Positions 1-9,195 are shown, numbered from the stretch's first letter. The stretch is DNA of 64,000 nucleotides from Bifidobacterium apri (GCF_009299485.1 NZ_WBSO01000005.1:62001-126000); one strand, 5' to 3'. Numbers and translations are program-made. The notes: generated by a model not told the origin, from the sequence alone.

Positions 1-740
1 AGCAGACGCAGATTCTTGCTGCCAATGCTCCTGTGAGCCGTCCGCCGAGCTTCACGCCTACTGTGGAACCGGAAAAGGAGACGCAGGAGAGCTACAATCC
101 GGTCACTCAAGACGATGTGGCCGATGAGAAGCTGTTCGGCCGATTCAGCACGAAGGTCGTGGCGATTGTCGTCGTCATTCTGGTCGTGGCCGCGGCGGCA
201 GGGCTCGCGCTCCATAGCCTTTCCGATGGCACGACGATTGGTGTGGCGAAGCAATCGGGCGCATGGCCTTCTCAGAATCTTGACAAGGTGCCGTTCGGCA
301 GCAGTACGCCTACCAGCGACGCGTCAGCCTCAAGTTCTTCCGGCAAGACGAGTGTCATCACTGAAGATAAGGATGCTTCAGCGGTGCCTACGCCGACGGT
401 TCCGGAGAATAACACCCCGTATTCGATTGACAAGCAGGAGTTCCTCACCAAGCCCGGTGGACAGGACGGGTACGGCTATTACATGCATTTGAGCGAGCCG
501 GAAAGCGTGTACCGCTTCGTGGTGTCAATCAGGTCTTCCGGCGGTACCGGTTATCTGTACGCCAATACGACGGCGGATCCGACGCAGGGCGAGCAGGTTG
601 CCCAGTTCTCCTTCGATGCGAGCGGAACGACCGATGTGAAGCTCACAAAGACGGTCAAGAGCCAGGACTTCCTGATGTGGGTGCCTCGGGATAGCCTGCC
701 GGGCAACCAGCTGTATATCAATTCGGTCCAGTTGTACTGA
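1..740 (+). CDS. C-terminal part of a membrane-anchored protein, probably MurJ/MviN-like (5' end outside window)
   Basis: The reading frame is open from the window edge (first full codon at base 3), so this is the 3' end of a longer gene. A GTG at 33 is in frame but has no sign of being the start. The visible part has an acidic, Pro-rich cytoplasmic stretch, one membrane segment (about bases 159-225, Val/Ala-rich), a Ser/Thr-rich linker and a C-terminal extracytoplasmic domain rich in Tyr and Gly. Actinobacterial MurJ/MviN proteins often carry a pseudokinase, one membrane pass and an extracellular domain after the flippase, and they commonly lie just upstream of trxB. The identity therefore rests on context and topology; the flippase part is not visible. 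An anchored protein of another kind is possible. Confidence 0.7.
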   Translation, partial: QTQILAANAPVSRPPSFTPTVEPEKETQESYNPVTQDDVADEKLFGRFSTKVVAIVVVILVVAAAAGLALHSLSDGTTIGVAKQSGAWPSQNLDKVPFGSSTPTSDASASSSSGKTSVITEDKDASAVPTPTVPENNTPYSIDKQEFLTKPGGQDGYGYYMHLSEPESVYRFVVSIRSSGGTGYLYANTTADPTQGEQVAQFSFDASGTTDVKLTKTVKSQDFLMWVPRDSLPGNQLYINSVQLY

Positions 741-957
741 CGGCGTCGGACCGTTTCCGGGGCGGCTCGTTTCCACGTGTTGTGGGCGGCCGCCCCGGTT
801 GTATGTGTCCCGGCGAATTCCTCCGTGCTGGTGGCGGTGGCTGCCCGGAGCGCGAGGATGCATTGCTTCATCACCTTCGTCGTGTGTTGTATGGCGAAGT
901 CTCACCACTGCGCTGACAGCACAATCATGACCGTTCGGACGTGCTAGGTTAGGACGC

Positions 958-1899
958 ATGACTGAACAGACGACTGACGTGATCATTATCGGTTCCGGAC
1001 CTGCCGGCTACACTGCCGCCATCTATCTTGGCCGCGCCGGGTATCATCCGGTGGTGATTGCGGGTGCGCTCACGCCCGGCGGACAGTTGGTCAATACCAC
1101 TGAGGTCGAGAATTTCCCCGGGTTCCCTGATGGCATTCTCGGCCCCGATCTGATGGATGCGATGCGGAAGCAGGCTGAGCGTTTCGGCGCCGAAATCGTC
1201 TACGATGACGTGGTTGCTGCGGATGTGAACGGCGATGTCAAGCGCGTCACACTTGATGGCGGGGATACCTACACCGCTCGCGCCGTCATTGTGGCTACAG
1301 GTTCGCGGGTGCGCAAACTCGGCGTGCCCGGCGAGGCCGAATTCTCCGGTCGCGGCGTCTCGTATTGCGCTACGTGTGACGGTTTCTTCTTCCGTGGCAA
1401 GCCCATTGTTGTGGTCGGCGGCGGCGATAGCGCGTTGACCGAGGCGGATTTCTTGAGCCGTTTCGGTTCGTCGGTCACCGTTATCCATCGGCGTGATGCG
1501 TTCCGTGCTTCGCGTATTTTGGTTGATCGTGCTCAGCAGAATCCGAAGATCACGTTCCGTATGAATGCCGTTGTCGAGCGGGTCAACGGCGATGATCAAT
1601 CCGGCGCTCAGTCTGTGACGATACGCGATACGGTGAATGGCGATACGAGCGACATTCCCGCAAACGGTGTTTTCGTGGCGATTGGGCACACACCGGCCAC
1701 TGAGTTTCTTGATGGCGCGCTTCAATGTGATGAGCATGGGTATATCCGTGTTGATGGTGCTTCGACACGCACGAGTGTGCCTGGCGTATTTGCTGCGGGC
1801 GATGTGGTGGATGGCGTGTATCGCCAGGCTATTTCGGCGGCTGGTATGGGTTGCCGCGCTGCGTTGGATGCACAGGCGTATCTTACCGGGCAAGCCTAA
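958..1899 (+). CDS. trxB: thioredoxin reductase (NADPH)
   Basis: This 313-residue flavoprotein reduces thioredoxin with NADPH in the cytoplasm. The FAD dinucleotide motif GSGPAG lies near residues 12-17. The redox-active CATC pair is at Cys137/Cys140, followed by DG as in bacterial TrxB. The NADPH-binding GGGDSA motif is near residue 155, and the C-terminal AAGDVVDG flavin contact is present. The length is typical. The ATG at 958 follows a leader without a strong Shine-Dalgarno. No thioredoxin gene is adjacent. The next gene, parB, converges on it, and the spacer between them is full of hairpin repeats. A second TrxB-like module is fused into the AhpF-like protein at 37847. Confidence 0.95.
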   Translation: MTEQTTDVIIIGSGPAGYTAAIYLGRAGYHPVVIAGALTPGGQLVNTTEVENFPGFPDGILGPDLMDAMRKQAERFGAEIVYDDVVAADVNGDVKRVTLDGGDTYTARAVIVATGSRVRKLGVPGEAEFSGRGVSYCATCDGFFFRGKPIVVVGGGDSALTEADFLSRFGSSVTVIHRRDAFRASRILVDRAQQNPKITFRMNAVVERVNGDDQSGAQSVTIRDTVNGDTSDIPANGVFVAIGHTPATEFLDGALQCDEHGYIRVDGASTRTSVPGVFAAGDVVDGVYRQAISAAGMGCRAALDAQAYLTGQA

Positions 1900-1969
1900 G
1901 TCATTCGGCGCCCAAGACATTCGGCAGGTATTCGCCCCAGCACCGCAATCCCCACCCACCCCATCTCTA

Positions 1970-2167
1970 CAAACTGGTTACGCAAATACCCTTGTCAATG
2001 TAACCAGATCGTGTGATATCTCAAACTGGTTACACTCAGCACGACCCCTGCGTAGATAGTTTGTATATCAATCCAAACCAGCTATGCAAACAGCCCAGTC
2101 AGCGTAACCAGATTGTGCACTTACTCAATCTGGTTACGCAGTGGCCCCGGAGTGACCAGATTGTTGG
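1970..2167. repeat. degenerate cluster of the CAAACTGGTTACGC hairpin repeat (family A)
   Basis: Several alternating copies of AAACTGGTTACGC and its complement GCGTAACCAG/GCGTAG..GTTTG occur here (about 1970, 2010, 2033, 2068, 2083, 2103, 2129). They can pair into multiple stem-loops. The same motif recurs at 32107-32310 and 62755-62974. The cluster lies between the convergent 3' ends of trxB and parB. The rest of the spacer (2168-2490) shows no gene I can support. Confidence 0.75.
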
Positions 2168-2496
2168 TTTTTGCAATACGGACGAATTCCGCCATCATCA
2201 GCAGAGGCATTCCTTCACCCCCACTGATTGCCGGCAGCGGCATCCACAATCCGACTGTCGTCAGATATCGCCAGCTGAGATTCTCACGTACCCGTACCAG
2301 CCCGTATTCCGTGATCTGTCACAGCGCAACGCTAATTGAATTGTATTCGATACTGAGAGTTACCATAACGTTATCTGATTGTTCTAAATGTCTCAGATCC
2401 ACTTACGACATGGCACGCCGTATAACGGCAGATTCCCGACCGAATTCAAGCATGGCCACACACAGTGCGGTCGTCATCACCTAGTGAACAACAGAA

Positions 2497-2532
2497 TCCC
2501 CGGATTTCTGCTGCAAATCAGAAATCCGGGGA
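2497..2532 (-). terminator. hairpin downstream of parB
   Basis: A perfect 14-bp stem, TCCCCGGATTTCTG pairing with CAGAAATCCGGGGA, surrounds an 8-base loop about 60 bases past the parB stop. The U-tract on the minus strand is poor (TTCTGTTG), so it may be a weak or processing-type terminator shared with trxB readthrough. Confidence 0.6.
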
Positions 2533-2591
2533 AACCTTGGATTGCGGCCGCACCGCGTTATTAGCTCAGGAGTCCAGGAATCCGCCTTGCA

Positions 2592-4124
2592 TCACACCCA
2601 GTCAGATTCCCCATCAGCGGCTGCAGGCGCATTCCCCTCCTGCTGCTGGGGCATCAGGATGTCCAGAATCCGCTGCATATCATCCGGAGATGAGAAGGTG
2701 ATCTCAATCCGCCCTTTCTTCTGGCTGCCTCTAATGGTCACCTTGGTATCCAAGCGCTGCTCAAGATGCTGTCGGATCGGAGAATCAGTCCAAGGATTTG
2801 CAGTCTTTTTGCTCTCCTTCTTCGGCTGCTCCCCCGCCATCGTCTTCAACGCGACAATCTCTTCCGTGCTGCGCACAGACAGACCCTCGGCAATAATCCT
2901 GTTGGCAAGCTTGTCCATATCTTCCTCATTGGACAGTCCAAGCAATGCCCGAGCATGCCCGGCAGACAATACGCCGGCTGCGACCTTCTTTTGCACTGAT
3001 GCCGGAAGATTCAGCAATCGCAGGGTGTTCGCAATCTGCGGTCTGGACTTCGACACGGATTTCGACAACTGGGCCTGGGTCAATCCGAACTCATCAATCA
3101 TCTGCTGATATGCCGCCGCCTCTTCAAGCGGATTCAACGCTACACGATGCAGGTTTTCCAGCAGAGCGTCACGAAGCATCTCATCGTCTGAGGTCGTTTT
3201 GACAATCGCCGGAATGGTTTCCAAGCCTGCAAGCTGAGATGCCCTCCATCGACGCTCCCCCATGATTAGCTCGTAGGTCCTGTGCATCACGCCGTTGATA
3301 TCATTGCTCTCGGATTGATGGTCCGACGTTGCAGCCAGCTGTGATTGCGGACGCTTCCGGACCACGATCGGCTGCAGCACACCGACCTCCCGAATCGATT
3401 CAGCGAGTTCCCGCAACTCATCTTCATCGAAAATCGTTCGCGGCTGTTCCTTGTTCGGACCAATCTCATCCAGCCGCAATTCGGCCAGATAACCACCCTG
3501 TACAGGTTTCAGGTCTTGCTTCTCCGCGCCGTCGCTCGCCGATGTTTCACGTGAAACATTTCCATCCGGTGTGGTGTGTTCATCAGCGGTAGCTGTTGTC
3601 ACTGGTCCTTGAGGAACCGTTTGGCTCTTACCGGCTGATACGGTGTTCATGTCAGGCTGTTGTTCCCGTGATCCACTCTTGCCCTCGTCGACCCGCTTCT
3701 CAACGGTTGCTTCCGTCGATTGCATGGCTCCGAAGAATACGTCGCTCGGATGGGTCATCTCCTCAAGGGAAGGAATGCTCATCCTATGCGGCAAGCGGGA
3801 TACTCCATGCGCAGCATGTTTGGTATTCGCAGATGAAGATGCCGCATGCTGCGATGTTTCACGTGAAACATGTTCGCGAATCTTCCCACCGCGCTGTTGC
3901 TTCGCCGATGTCGTCTGATCCTGCGTCGGATTCGCATCGCTACGCTGCCTGTTCTCAGGCCCGTCCACCAACGCCTTATCATGTGCGATAGGCTCATTGC
4001 CATCAGCAGCAGACGCCTGCTCGTGATCCAAAGCATCGTTTTGCTGTGCAGGTTCATTGGGATCGCCCGGCAATGCAGGGAATAACGCACCAAGCCCCTT
4101 GCCCAGACGTGACTTCGTCGCCAT
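2592..4124 (-). CDS. parB: chromosome-partitioning protein ParB (parS-binding CTPase)
   Basis: ParB binds parS, spreads along DNA as a CTP-dependent clamp and is moved by ParA to segregate origins. I start it at the ATG at 4124 (MATKSRLGKGLGALF), one base after the parA stop. The GTG at 4136 is itself part of the GAGGTGAG Shine-Dalgarno. The protein is about 510 residues, long for the family. The first ~190 residues are low-complexity and hydrophilic; then come the conserved LRLDEIGPN..QPR segment, the CTP-binding GERRWRA motif, an HTH parS-binding region (QLSKSVSKSR) and the dimerisation tail. Two exact parS sites lie inside the N-terminal coding part. It is co-transcribed with parA. Confidence 0.95.
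   Translation of the reverse strand: MATKSRLGKGLGALFPALPGDPNEPAQQNDALDHEQASAADGNEPIAHDKALVDGPENRQRSDANPTQDQTTSAKQQRGGKIREHVSRETSQHAASSSANTKHAAHGVSRLPHRMSIPSLEEMTHPSDVFFGAMQSTEATVEKRVDEGKSGSREQQPDMNTVSAGKSQTVPQGPVTTATADEHTTPDGNVSRETSASDGAEKQDLKPVQGGYLAELRLDEIGPNKEQPRTIFDEDELRELAESIREVGVLQPIVVRKRPQSQLAATSDHQSESNDINGVMHRTYELIMGERRWRASQLAGLETIPAIVKTTSDDEMLRDALLENLHRVALNPLEEAAAYQQMIDEFGLTQAQLSKSVSKSRPQIANTLRLLNLPASVQKKVAAGVLSAGHARALLGLSNEEDMDKLANRIIAEGLSVRSTEEIVALKTMAGEQPKKESKKTANPWTDSPIRQHLEQRLDTKVTIRGSQKKGRIEITFSSPDDMQRILDILMPQQQEGNAPAAADGESDWV
3543..3558. promoter_or_regulatory. parS site inside parB coding sequence
   Basis: Exact 16-base palindrome TGTTTCACGTGAAACA, the actinobacterial form of parS. 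Confidence 0.9.
3855..3870. promoter_or_regulatory. parS site inside parB coding sequence
   Basis: Second exact TGTTTCACGTGAAACA within the low-complexity 5' part of parB. Confidence 0.9.
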
Positions 4125-4125
4125 A

Positions 4126-5070
4126 TCAGTGCTCACCTCGTTTTGCTTCTAACGTTGCCAGAACAGCCGGAGATCTCCGCGCAATCTCCAGGGCCGCTTC
4201 CCCATAGGCGATCGCTCCCATGCCGTGCGGATCATATGCAATCACGGTTTGCTGGAAACTGGGTGCCTCCGAGATTTTGACCGAACGGGGAATAGTCGTG
4301 TCAAGCACAATATTCGGATAGTGATTCTTCACTTCATCATAAACTTGACGACTGAGAATCGTACGCTTGTCAAACATGGTGACCAGCATCGTGGACACTA
4401 AGAGCACAGGGTTGTAATTGTCCTGGACAAGGCCGATGGTGTTGATCAGTTGTCCGAGACCTTCAAGTGCATAATACTCGGCTTGAATAGGAATCAATAC
4501 TTCAGTCACCGCGCACATCGCATTGATGACAAGAAGACCCAAGCTTGGAGGGCAATCCACAAAGACATAGTCATAGGGTTCATCACAGGATTGCAGATAT
4601 TCATCCAGAGCACGTTTCAACAGATCAGTACGATTGGAGAGATCAGCGATTTCAAGCTCCGCCCCGCTCAAATCTATCGAAGCAGGGACCACATCCATAT
4701 GGTCAAATGATGGGCATTGCTGGATAGCTTCTCGGATGGTGGTACGACCTTCGATGACATCGTAAATCGAAGGCTCTCCCGACGTATGCTTGGCACCCAA
4801 AGCAGTGGAGGCATTGCCTTGCGGATCCATATCAAGGACAAGCACCCTCGCTCCGCTTTCCGCGAGTGCCGCTGCAAGATTGACCGTCGTCGTGGTCTTG
4901 CCCACTCCGCCTTTCTGATTGGCTACAGCGATTCTTCGCGTCGCAGTCGGCTTAGGAAATGTCACCATATGGAGGGCTTGATACCTGGTAGTTTCCTCGG
5001 CGATCTCACTGCCGAGCGAATCCGCCTGGTCACCAAAAATCCGACGGATGATATCCGAAGCGGAATTCAT
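4126..5070 (-). CDS. parA: chromosome-partitioning ATPase ParA
   Basis: This deviant-Walker ATPase works with ParB to move origins over the nucleoid. The start chosen is the ATG at 5070 (MNSASDIIRRIF), preceded by AAGGGGG seven bases upstream, giving 314 residues. Longer in-frame extensions to 5181 lack a good ribosome-binding site. The Walker A motif KGGVGKTTT is near residues 52-60, the A' motif DMDPQGN follows, and Walker B is VFVDCPPSLG. The gene precedes parB by one base. Upstream lie a cluster of DnaA boxes (5182-5344) and the parS-rich spacer. Confidence 0.95.
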   Translation of the reverse strand: MNSASDIIRRIFGDQADSLGSEIAEETTRYQALHMVTFPKPTATRRIAVANQKGGVGKTTTTVNLAAALAESGARVLVLDMDPQGNASTALGAKHTSGEPSIYDVIEGRTTIREAIQQCPSFDHMDVVPASIDLSGAELEIADLSNRTDLLKRALDEYLQSCDEPYDYVFVDCPPSLGLLVINAMCAVTEVLIPIQAEYYALEGLGQLINTIGLVQDNYNPVLLVSTMLVTMFDKRTILSRQVYDEVKNHYPNIVLDTTIPRSVKISEAPSFQQTVIAYDPHGMGAIAYGEAALEIARRSPAVLATLEAKRGEH

Positions 5071-5181
5071 GGAACGACCCCCTTGCTCTGAACTTGTTGA
5101 ACGTTGTGCAGCCGTCGACAAAGCTCCTCCTTGATATGCAGTTGTTCCAGTTTCCCCATTGCACTGGACATGCCCAACCAC

Positions 5182-5344
5182 CTATCCACAAAAATGTGGA
5201 TAAATGTGGACAACAATGAATAACTATGTGGATAACCCGTCGTCACTTCCAGCGGAAACCGCCGAAGCTCAAGGAAACCATGTGTACAACAGGTAAACGC
5301 CAACATTGTGGATAATTTTTTCAATGCTCTGAAAATGTGGATAA
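5182..5344. promoter_or_regulatory. DnaA-box cluster upstream of parA
   Basis: Four exact TGTGGATAA boxes (complement of TTATCCACA) occur at 5195-5203, 5227-5235, 5307-5315 and 5336-5344. Near-matches are at 5182-5190 (CTATCCACA) and 5205-5213 (TGTGGACAA). The exact boxes share one orientation. The cluster is just upstream of parA and about 6 kb from the dnaA-flanking clusters, so it could regulate parA, titrate DnaA or belong to an extended origin. Confidence 0.8.
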
Positions 5345-5417
5345 CTATACCTTCTTGTATGTCACAAGACCGAATTATCTCTCTGGATTAATGAGACGAG
5401 GCCGGAATGATATCCGA

Positions 5418-5433
5418 TGTTTCACGTGAAACA
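5418..5433. promoter_or_regulatory. parS site
   Basis: Exact TGTTTCACGTGAAACA, about 75 bases upstream of the DnaA-box cluster that precedes parA. Confidence 0.92.
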
Positions 5434-5591
5434 TCACTGAGCAAAATAATCCAAATAATGGTTGCACTGGCGTCATCTGGATGCGAAGCAATACGGATAT
5501 ACGACCTATACCAATTTCAAATGCAGGTGCGCATATTACTGCGACAACATATCATGAGCACGACCATCCTTGAGCATCAGCATGGATCGTG

Positions 5592-5607
5592 TGTTTCACG
5601 TGAAACA
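5592..5607. promoter_or_regulatory. parS site
   Basis: Exact TGTTTCACGTGAAACA. Confidence 0.92.
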
Positions 5608-5692
5608 TCATCCAGAGAGTGTCCCATTTCTGATGCATTCACCACCGTGGGCACTTTCAAGAGCACATATCCACTGAACACACAGATGCAGT

Positions 5693-5708
5693 TGTTTCAC
5701 GTGGAACA
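5693..5708. promoter_or_regulatory. parS-like site, one mismatch
   Basis: TGTTTCACGTGGAACA differs from the palindrome at one base (G for A in the right arm). Confidence 0.75.
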
Positions 5709-5893
5709 TTCCTAGCTGCAGGCACCCATATAACTGTCATTCATGAATGAGTCGATATCTATCAAAGTGCAGACAAAGGGACGTGTGAAGTATATATTCA
5801 GCACACGCCACCCATTCACCCAACTCATCCCTCAAATTTCATCCACCCACCCCATCGCTTACAACGATTGTTTTCAGAAATCGTTGATATACA

Positions 5894-5909
5894 TGTTTCA
5901 CGTGAAACA
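5894..5909. promoter_or_regulatory. parS site
   Basis: Exact TGTTTCACGTGAAACA. Confidence 0.92.
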
Positions 5910-5994
5910 TACTCGAGCGAAGCTCCCTATGTCTTAAACCCTCCTGTGGAGTATCACATTCAAGCGTTATCTAATAATCGCAGGACGGTTTGAA

Positions 5995-6010
5995 TGTTTC
6001 ACGTGAAACA
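5995..6010. promoter_or_regulatory. parS site
   Basis: Exact TGTTTCACGTGAAACA, 101 bases from the previous site. Confidence 0.92.
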
Positions 6011-6097
6011 TTGCCATGCCAGAGCCTGCCTGGACATGCACCTTAGTAAACCGTGGAACCGGCAAGGGCGAATCAATACGAGAAAATACGACAAGTG

Positions 6098-6113
6098 TGT
6101 TTCACTTGAAACA
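6098..6113. promoter_or_regulatory. parS-like site, one mismatch
   Basis: TGTTTCACTTGAAACA has one central mismatch. It lies 103 bases after the 5995 site. Confidence 0.7.
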
Positions 6114-6187
6114 TTACCCAACTGATGCTCCCATATACTCTTTCCAATGGTTCGCCACAGCCAACCACTCATTCAACAGGGACAGCC

Positions 6188-6221
6188 TGGATATGGTGTT
6201 TCATGTGAAACACCATATCCA
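6188..6221. promoter_or_regulatory. parS-like site within an extended 34-bp palindrome
   Basis: The core TGTTTCATGTGAAACA (6197-6212) has one central mismatch. The flanks TGGATATGG and CCATATCCA extend the symmetry to 34 bases with only the central pair unmatched. Confidence 0.75.
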
Positions 6222-7373
6222 TCGTTCGATTCCATTCTGCAGAGACACGCTTTGTCATGCCAACTTCAGTACGCAGATAGCACCAGGCATATGAACATCA
6301 ACGGAGCAGAAGTTCATCACTACACCACGTGGAGATCATTCGAACGATCACCAGAACTCCTATACCAAGATATGCGGGGCAAGATAATCAAATATCTCCC
6401 TACAAGCAAAGCATTCCTGCAAAGTATCACGAGCGGACACATAACCATACTGGACCGTGGTATGGTGGTGCGAATCCTCTCACGCGCCCACAAGGGGATC
6501 ACCATGCTATCGGCAGGAAGACAACGACGTGAGATGGTGATCATATGGCTGTTGCCACGCCTCACCATGCACCATCCGGGTGATGAATGCAGCATCCCTG
6601 CAACATAGGCAACCAGGAAACTGGCAATACATCCGCCCATTCACATTTCGACGTGTTGACCGACAGCGGACAACAACAAAAACAACAACACAGGCCGCAT
6701 CTTTCGCATGAGATAAGACGTACATGCATACCAAACACAGCTACCAGAACAACCGGCGGCGACATCCAAATCACCATGTCAACAGAGTCACTGGTCTAAC
6801 AGGTAATCGGCAACACACCAGAACATGAAGGCTCAGTTCATAGTTGCAAGAAGACATGGCTTACCACAAGAACTAGGCGTGCGAATCCGAATCATGCAAC
6901 CGTCCGTTATGACACTGAAACAACGATCATCCTCCGAATCGCATACAGATCTATATCGACCAACTGGATACAATCGCGATAGTCCAATGCCAGCAACAAA
7001 TGGGATGATTGAGTCATTGATCAGAATGAGAGGAAACGTAGGCTATACGAGTTGATATGCCGCGAGAGGCGTGTCCGGAAAAGACCATATAGATAAGAGC
7101 ATACAACACTGCCATGCGCTGGCCGCCAAGCTTGATTCATCATGCATCAGACACGGGGATTGGCCTACAGGAGGGTACTGCAAAACGATGCGTTACCCCG
7201 CATCAGCAATACGAATATCGACATAGGGACAGGGGCGATGAATATCTGCTTATCCGCAAGAATGGGTCCGGATCATAAGAATTGAAACGATGGACCTAAA
7301 TGATCGATACAGTGAGCAACGATCGCGAGCGACACAAGACAGGGCACGAGAATGGTCAAACTCCGATACACCA

Positions 7374-7409
7374 TTGGTGGGGATGTTTCACGTGAAACAT
7401 CCCCACCAA
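7374..7409. promoter_or_regulatory. parS site within a perfect 36-bp palindrome, downstream of rsmG
   Basis: An exact parS core (7384-7399) is extended by TTGGTGGGGA on one side and its complement on the other, giving a perfect 36-base inverted repeat. It lies about 115 bases past the rsmG stop, so it could also fold as a GC-rich hairpin in the rsmG transcript. There is no U-tract. Confidence 0.85.
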
Positions 7410-7522
7410 CAAGTACCTCACACAGTACGTCACAATCAGCCAACAGCGGTACGCGACACCACGCATGTCCGGGGCAGAGCCGCTGTCAGCAACGCCTACG
7501 GGAAGTGAAACCGCTGTTCACA

Positions 7523-8254
7523 TTACATCTTGTCAACCAGGACAACATGGGTGGGTTCAAGCCCCTCCCCCACAGGTGCAAGACAGACACGAGCATGGGC
7601 ACCATGATACTTCCGAATCATCTTCTCAGCCTTGTCGAGTTCCACTTGAGCGGAACGACCCTTCAGCGCAATGAGCTGTCCATGCGACTTCAGAAGAGGA
7701 AGAGTCCAACCGGACAGCTTGGTCATGGGCGCTACCGCACGGCAGGTGACAGCACCGAAAGGCTCAAGATCATGTTTGCGGATCTGGTTGATGACTTCCT
7801 CGGATCGCGCACGCAAAACCAGTACATTGTCGAGCCCGAATTGCCGTACACATTCGTTAAGCCATTCGACCCGGCGCTCCATAGGCTCAATAAGGGTGAA
7901 CTCACAATCCGGCAGACATGCAGCAGCCACAATACCGGGGAAACCACCGCCACTGCCGACATCGGCAACACGCTTCTTGGCATCATGTGACACGGCCTTG
8001 CGGATAAAGGGAACTACTGCTGCAGAATTGAGAATGTGGCGTTCCCATACAATATGCACGTCACGCGGTCCGATCAGGCCGCGAGGTTCCCCCTCGGCCA
8101 TGAGCTTATCGTGGAACTGCTTCAACACCGGATATGCATCGGCGAGGATTCGCTGAGGAAGTTCGGAATTGTCCAATTCGTCGAATCTCGCATCTTCATC
8201 TGTCCGATCCGGTGTCTTGTCTTGCACAACCATGGGTGTATTTCTTTCTGTCAT
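7523..8254 (-). CDS. rsmG: 16S rRNA (guanine-527-N7) methyltransferase
   Basis: RsmG (GidB) methylates G527 of 16S rRNA using S-adenosylmethionine. The protein has 243 residues, slightly long because of a hydrophilic N-terminus. The SAM-binding loop [16 protein letters not shown] lies near residues 95-110, and the family segments [11 protein letters not shown] and [11 protein letters not shown] are present. An ATG at 8233 (MVVQDKT), with AGAAAGA upstream, is an alternative start. It follows jag in the conserved order before parA, but a 205-base spacer separates them, so it may have its own promoter. Confidence 0.92.
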   Translation of the reverse strand: MTERNTPMVVQDKTPDRTDEDARFDELDNSELPQRILADAYPVLKQFHDKLMAEGEPRGLIGPRDVHIVWERHILNSAAVVPFIRKAVSHDAKKRVADVGSGGGFPGIVAAACLPDCEFTLIEPMERRVEWLNECVRQFGLDNVLVLRARSEEVINQIRKHDLEPFGAVTCRAVAPMTKLSGWTLPLLKSHGQLIALKGRSAQVELDKAEKMIRKYHGAHARVCLAPVGEGLEPTHVVLVDKM

Positions 8255-8358
8255 GATTTCAATGTACTCAAATCAAAGGATGATATATATACAGCTTATG
8301 TTCAGGAGTTGTTAAGTTACTATCAGGTCTACCGGTACGGCATGAGTTCCACAAGCAA

Positions 8359-8415
8359 TGATGCGGTTACGCAAATACAACGCATATGGCATCATATTCG
8401 CGCAACCGCATCAAT
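8359..8415. repeat. inverted repeat between jag and rsmG
   Basis: GATGCGGTTACGC and GCGCAACCGCATC form imperfect arms about 30 bases apart in the 8255-8459 spacer. It may be a weak terminator after jag or a leader structure for rsmG. There is no U-tract. Confidence 0.4.
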
Positions 8416-8459
8416 CGGCAGTGACTCATCTCCCAGAGAACGAGCCAAACTCGCCAGAA

Positions 8460-9026
8460 TCAGGCTTCAATCTCGTCGGTTTCATCAACCTCATCATCAT
8501 ATTCATCATCAATATTCTGCTCATCATCAACCGCAGAAGCCTTGAGATAAATCGTGACATGACGGTTCGGTTCCTCACCGTGCGAGCGAGAGCGCAGCCC
8601 CTCTTCACGAACCAGATCGTGAACCACCTTGCGTTCGAAGGAATTCATCGGCTGCAAATCAACAGGCTCGCCGGTCTCACGAACCTCATCGATGGCGTCA
8701 AGCGCAACATCACGCAAATGCTGGCGCTTATGCTTGAGGAAGCCATCAACATCCACAATAAGATGCGACCGCTCTCCCGTCTTCTGCTGCACAGCGAGCC
8801 GTGACAGCTGCTGCAAAGCATCCACCACCTCGCCATTTTTGCCGACCAGATGTTTGATGTCGCTGTCGTCATCAGCAACGATCTGCACAACGGGTCGCTT
8901 GTTTCGAATGCCCATCTCGATATCCCCGTCATAATCGGCGATATCAAGAAGACCTTCAAGATAATCCGCGGCGATGTCAGCTTCTTCATTGAGCTGGTCA
9001 ATCGTCTTTTCATCATCCTGTGCCAT
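8460..9026 (-). CDS. jag: Jag/KhpB-like KH-R3H RNA-binding protein
   Basis: This small cytoplasmic RNA-binding protein is nearly always encoded beside yidC. The ATG at 9026 (MAQDDEKT) has AAGGAG 8 bases upstream and gives 188 residues. The KH domain carries the GKNG loop (HLVGKNGEVVDALQ) near residues 55-70. The R3H domain (MNSFERKVVHDLV..EGLRSRSHGEEPNR) follows. The N-terminal Jag_N domain of Firmicutes is absent, and the C-terminal tail is very acidic (many Asp/Glu), which is common in actinobacterial forms. Confidence 0.92.
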   Translation of the reverse strand: MAQDDEKTIDQLNEEADIAADYLEGLLDIADYDGDIEMGIRNKRPVVQIVADDDSDIKHLVGKNGEVVDALQQLSRLAVQQKTGERSHLIVDVDGFLKHKRQHLRDVALDAIDEVRETGEPVDLQPMNSFERKVVHDLVREEGLRSRSHGEEPNRHVTIYLKASAVDDEQNIDDEYDDEVDETDEIEA

Positions 9027-9195
9027 GTGGTACTCCTTGTCGGCTGTATAGGTCAAGTCTAATGGATGGATGGAAATACCGTCACATCAATCGATGCGCA
9101 ACACGGCGACCATCCTCGTTCGGGTGTCGGGTTTTCAGGCTTCGGGCAGGTGATATATCGCCCGTTCTGCGGCAAATGTCATGCCGCACAACACA

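Larger units (their letters stand above)
5345..7522. other. gene-free parS zone (putative centromere-like region)
   Basis: Over 2 kb between parA and rsmG carries no reading frame I can support. Short frames lack ribosome-binding sites, and several merely read through parS as FHVKH or VSRET. The base composition is visibly more AT-rich than the neighbouring genes. It holds eight parS or single-mismatch parS sites, listed separately. I see no transposase, RNA gene or clear terminator here. Confidence 0.75.

Noticed and set aside
5407..7055. Several short plus-strand reading frames (up to ~150 residues) in the parA-rsmG spacer
   Set aside because: They lack ribosome-binding sites, overlap each other in different frames, and owe part of their sequence to parS palindromes. 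Base use is unlike the neighbouring genes.
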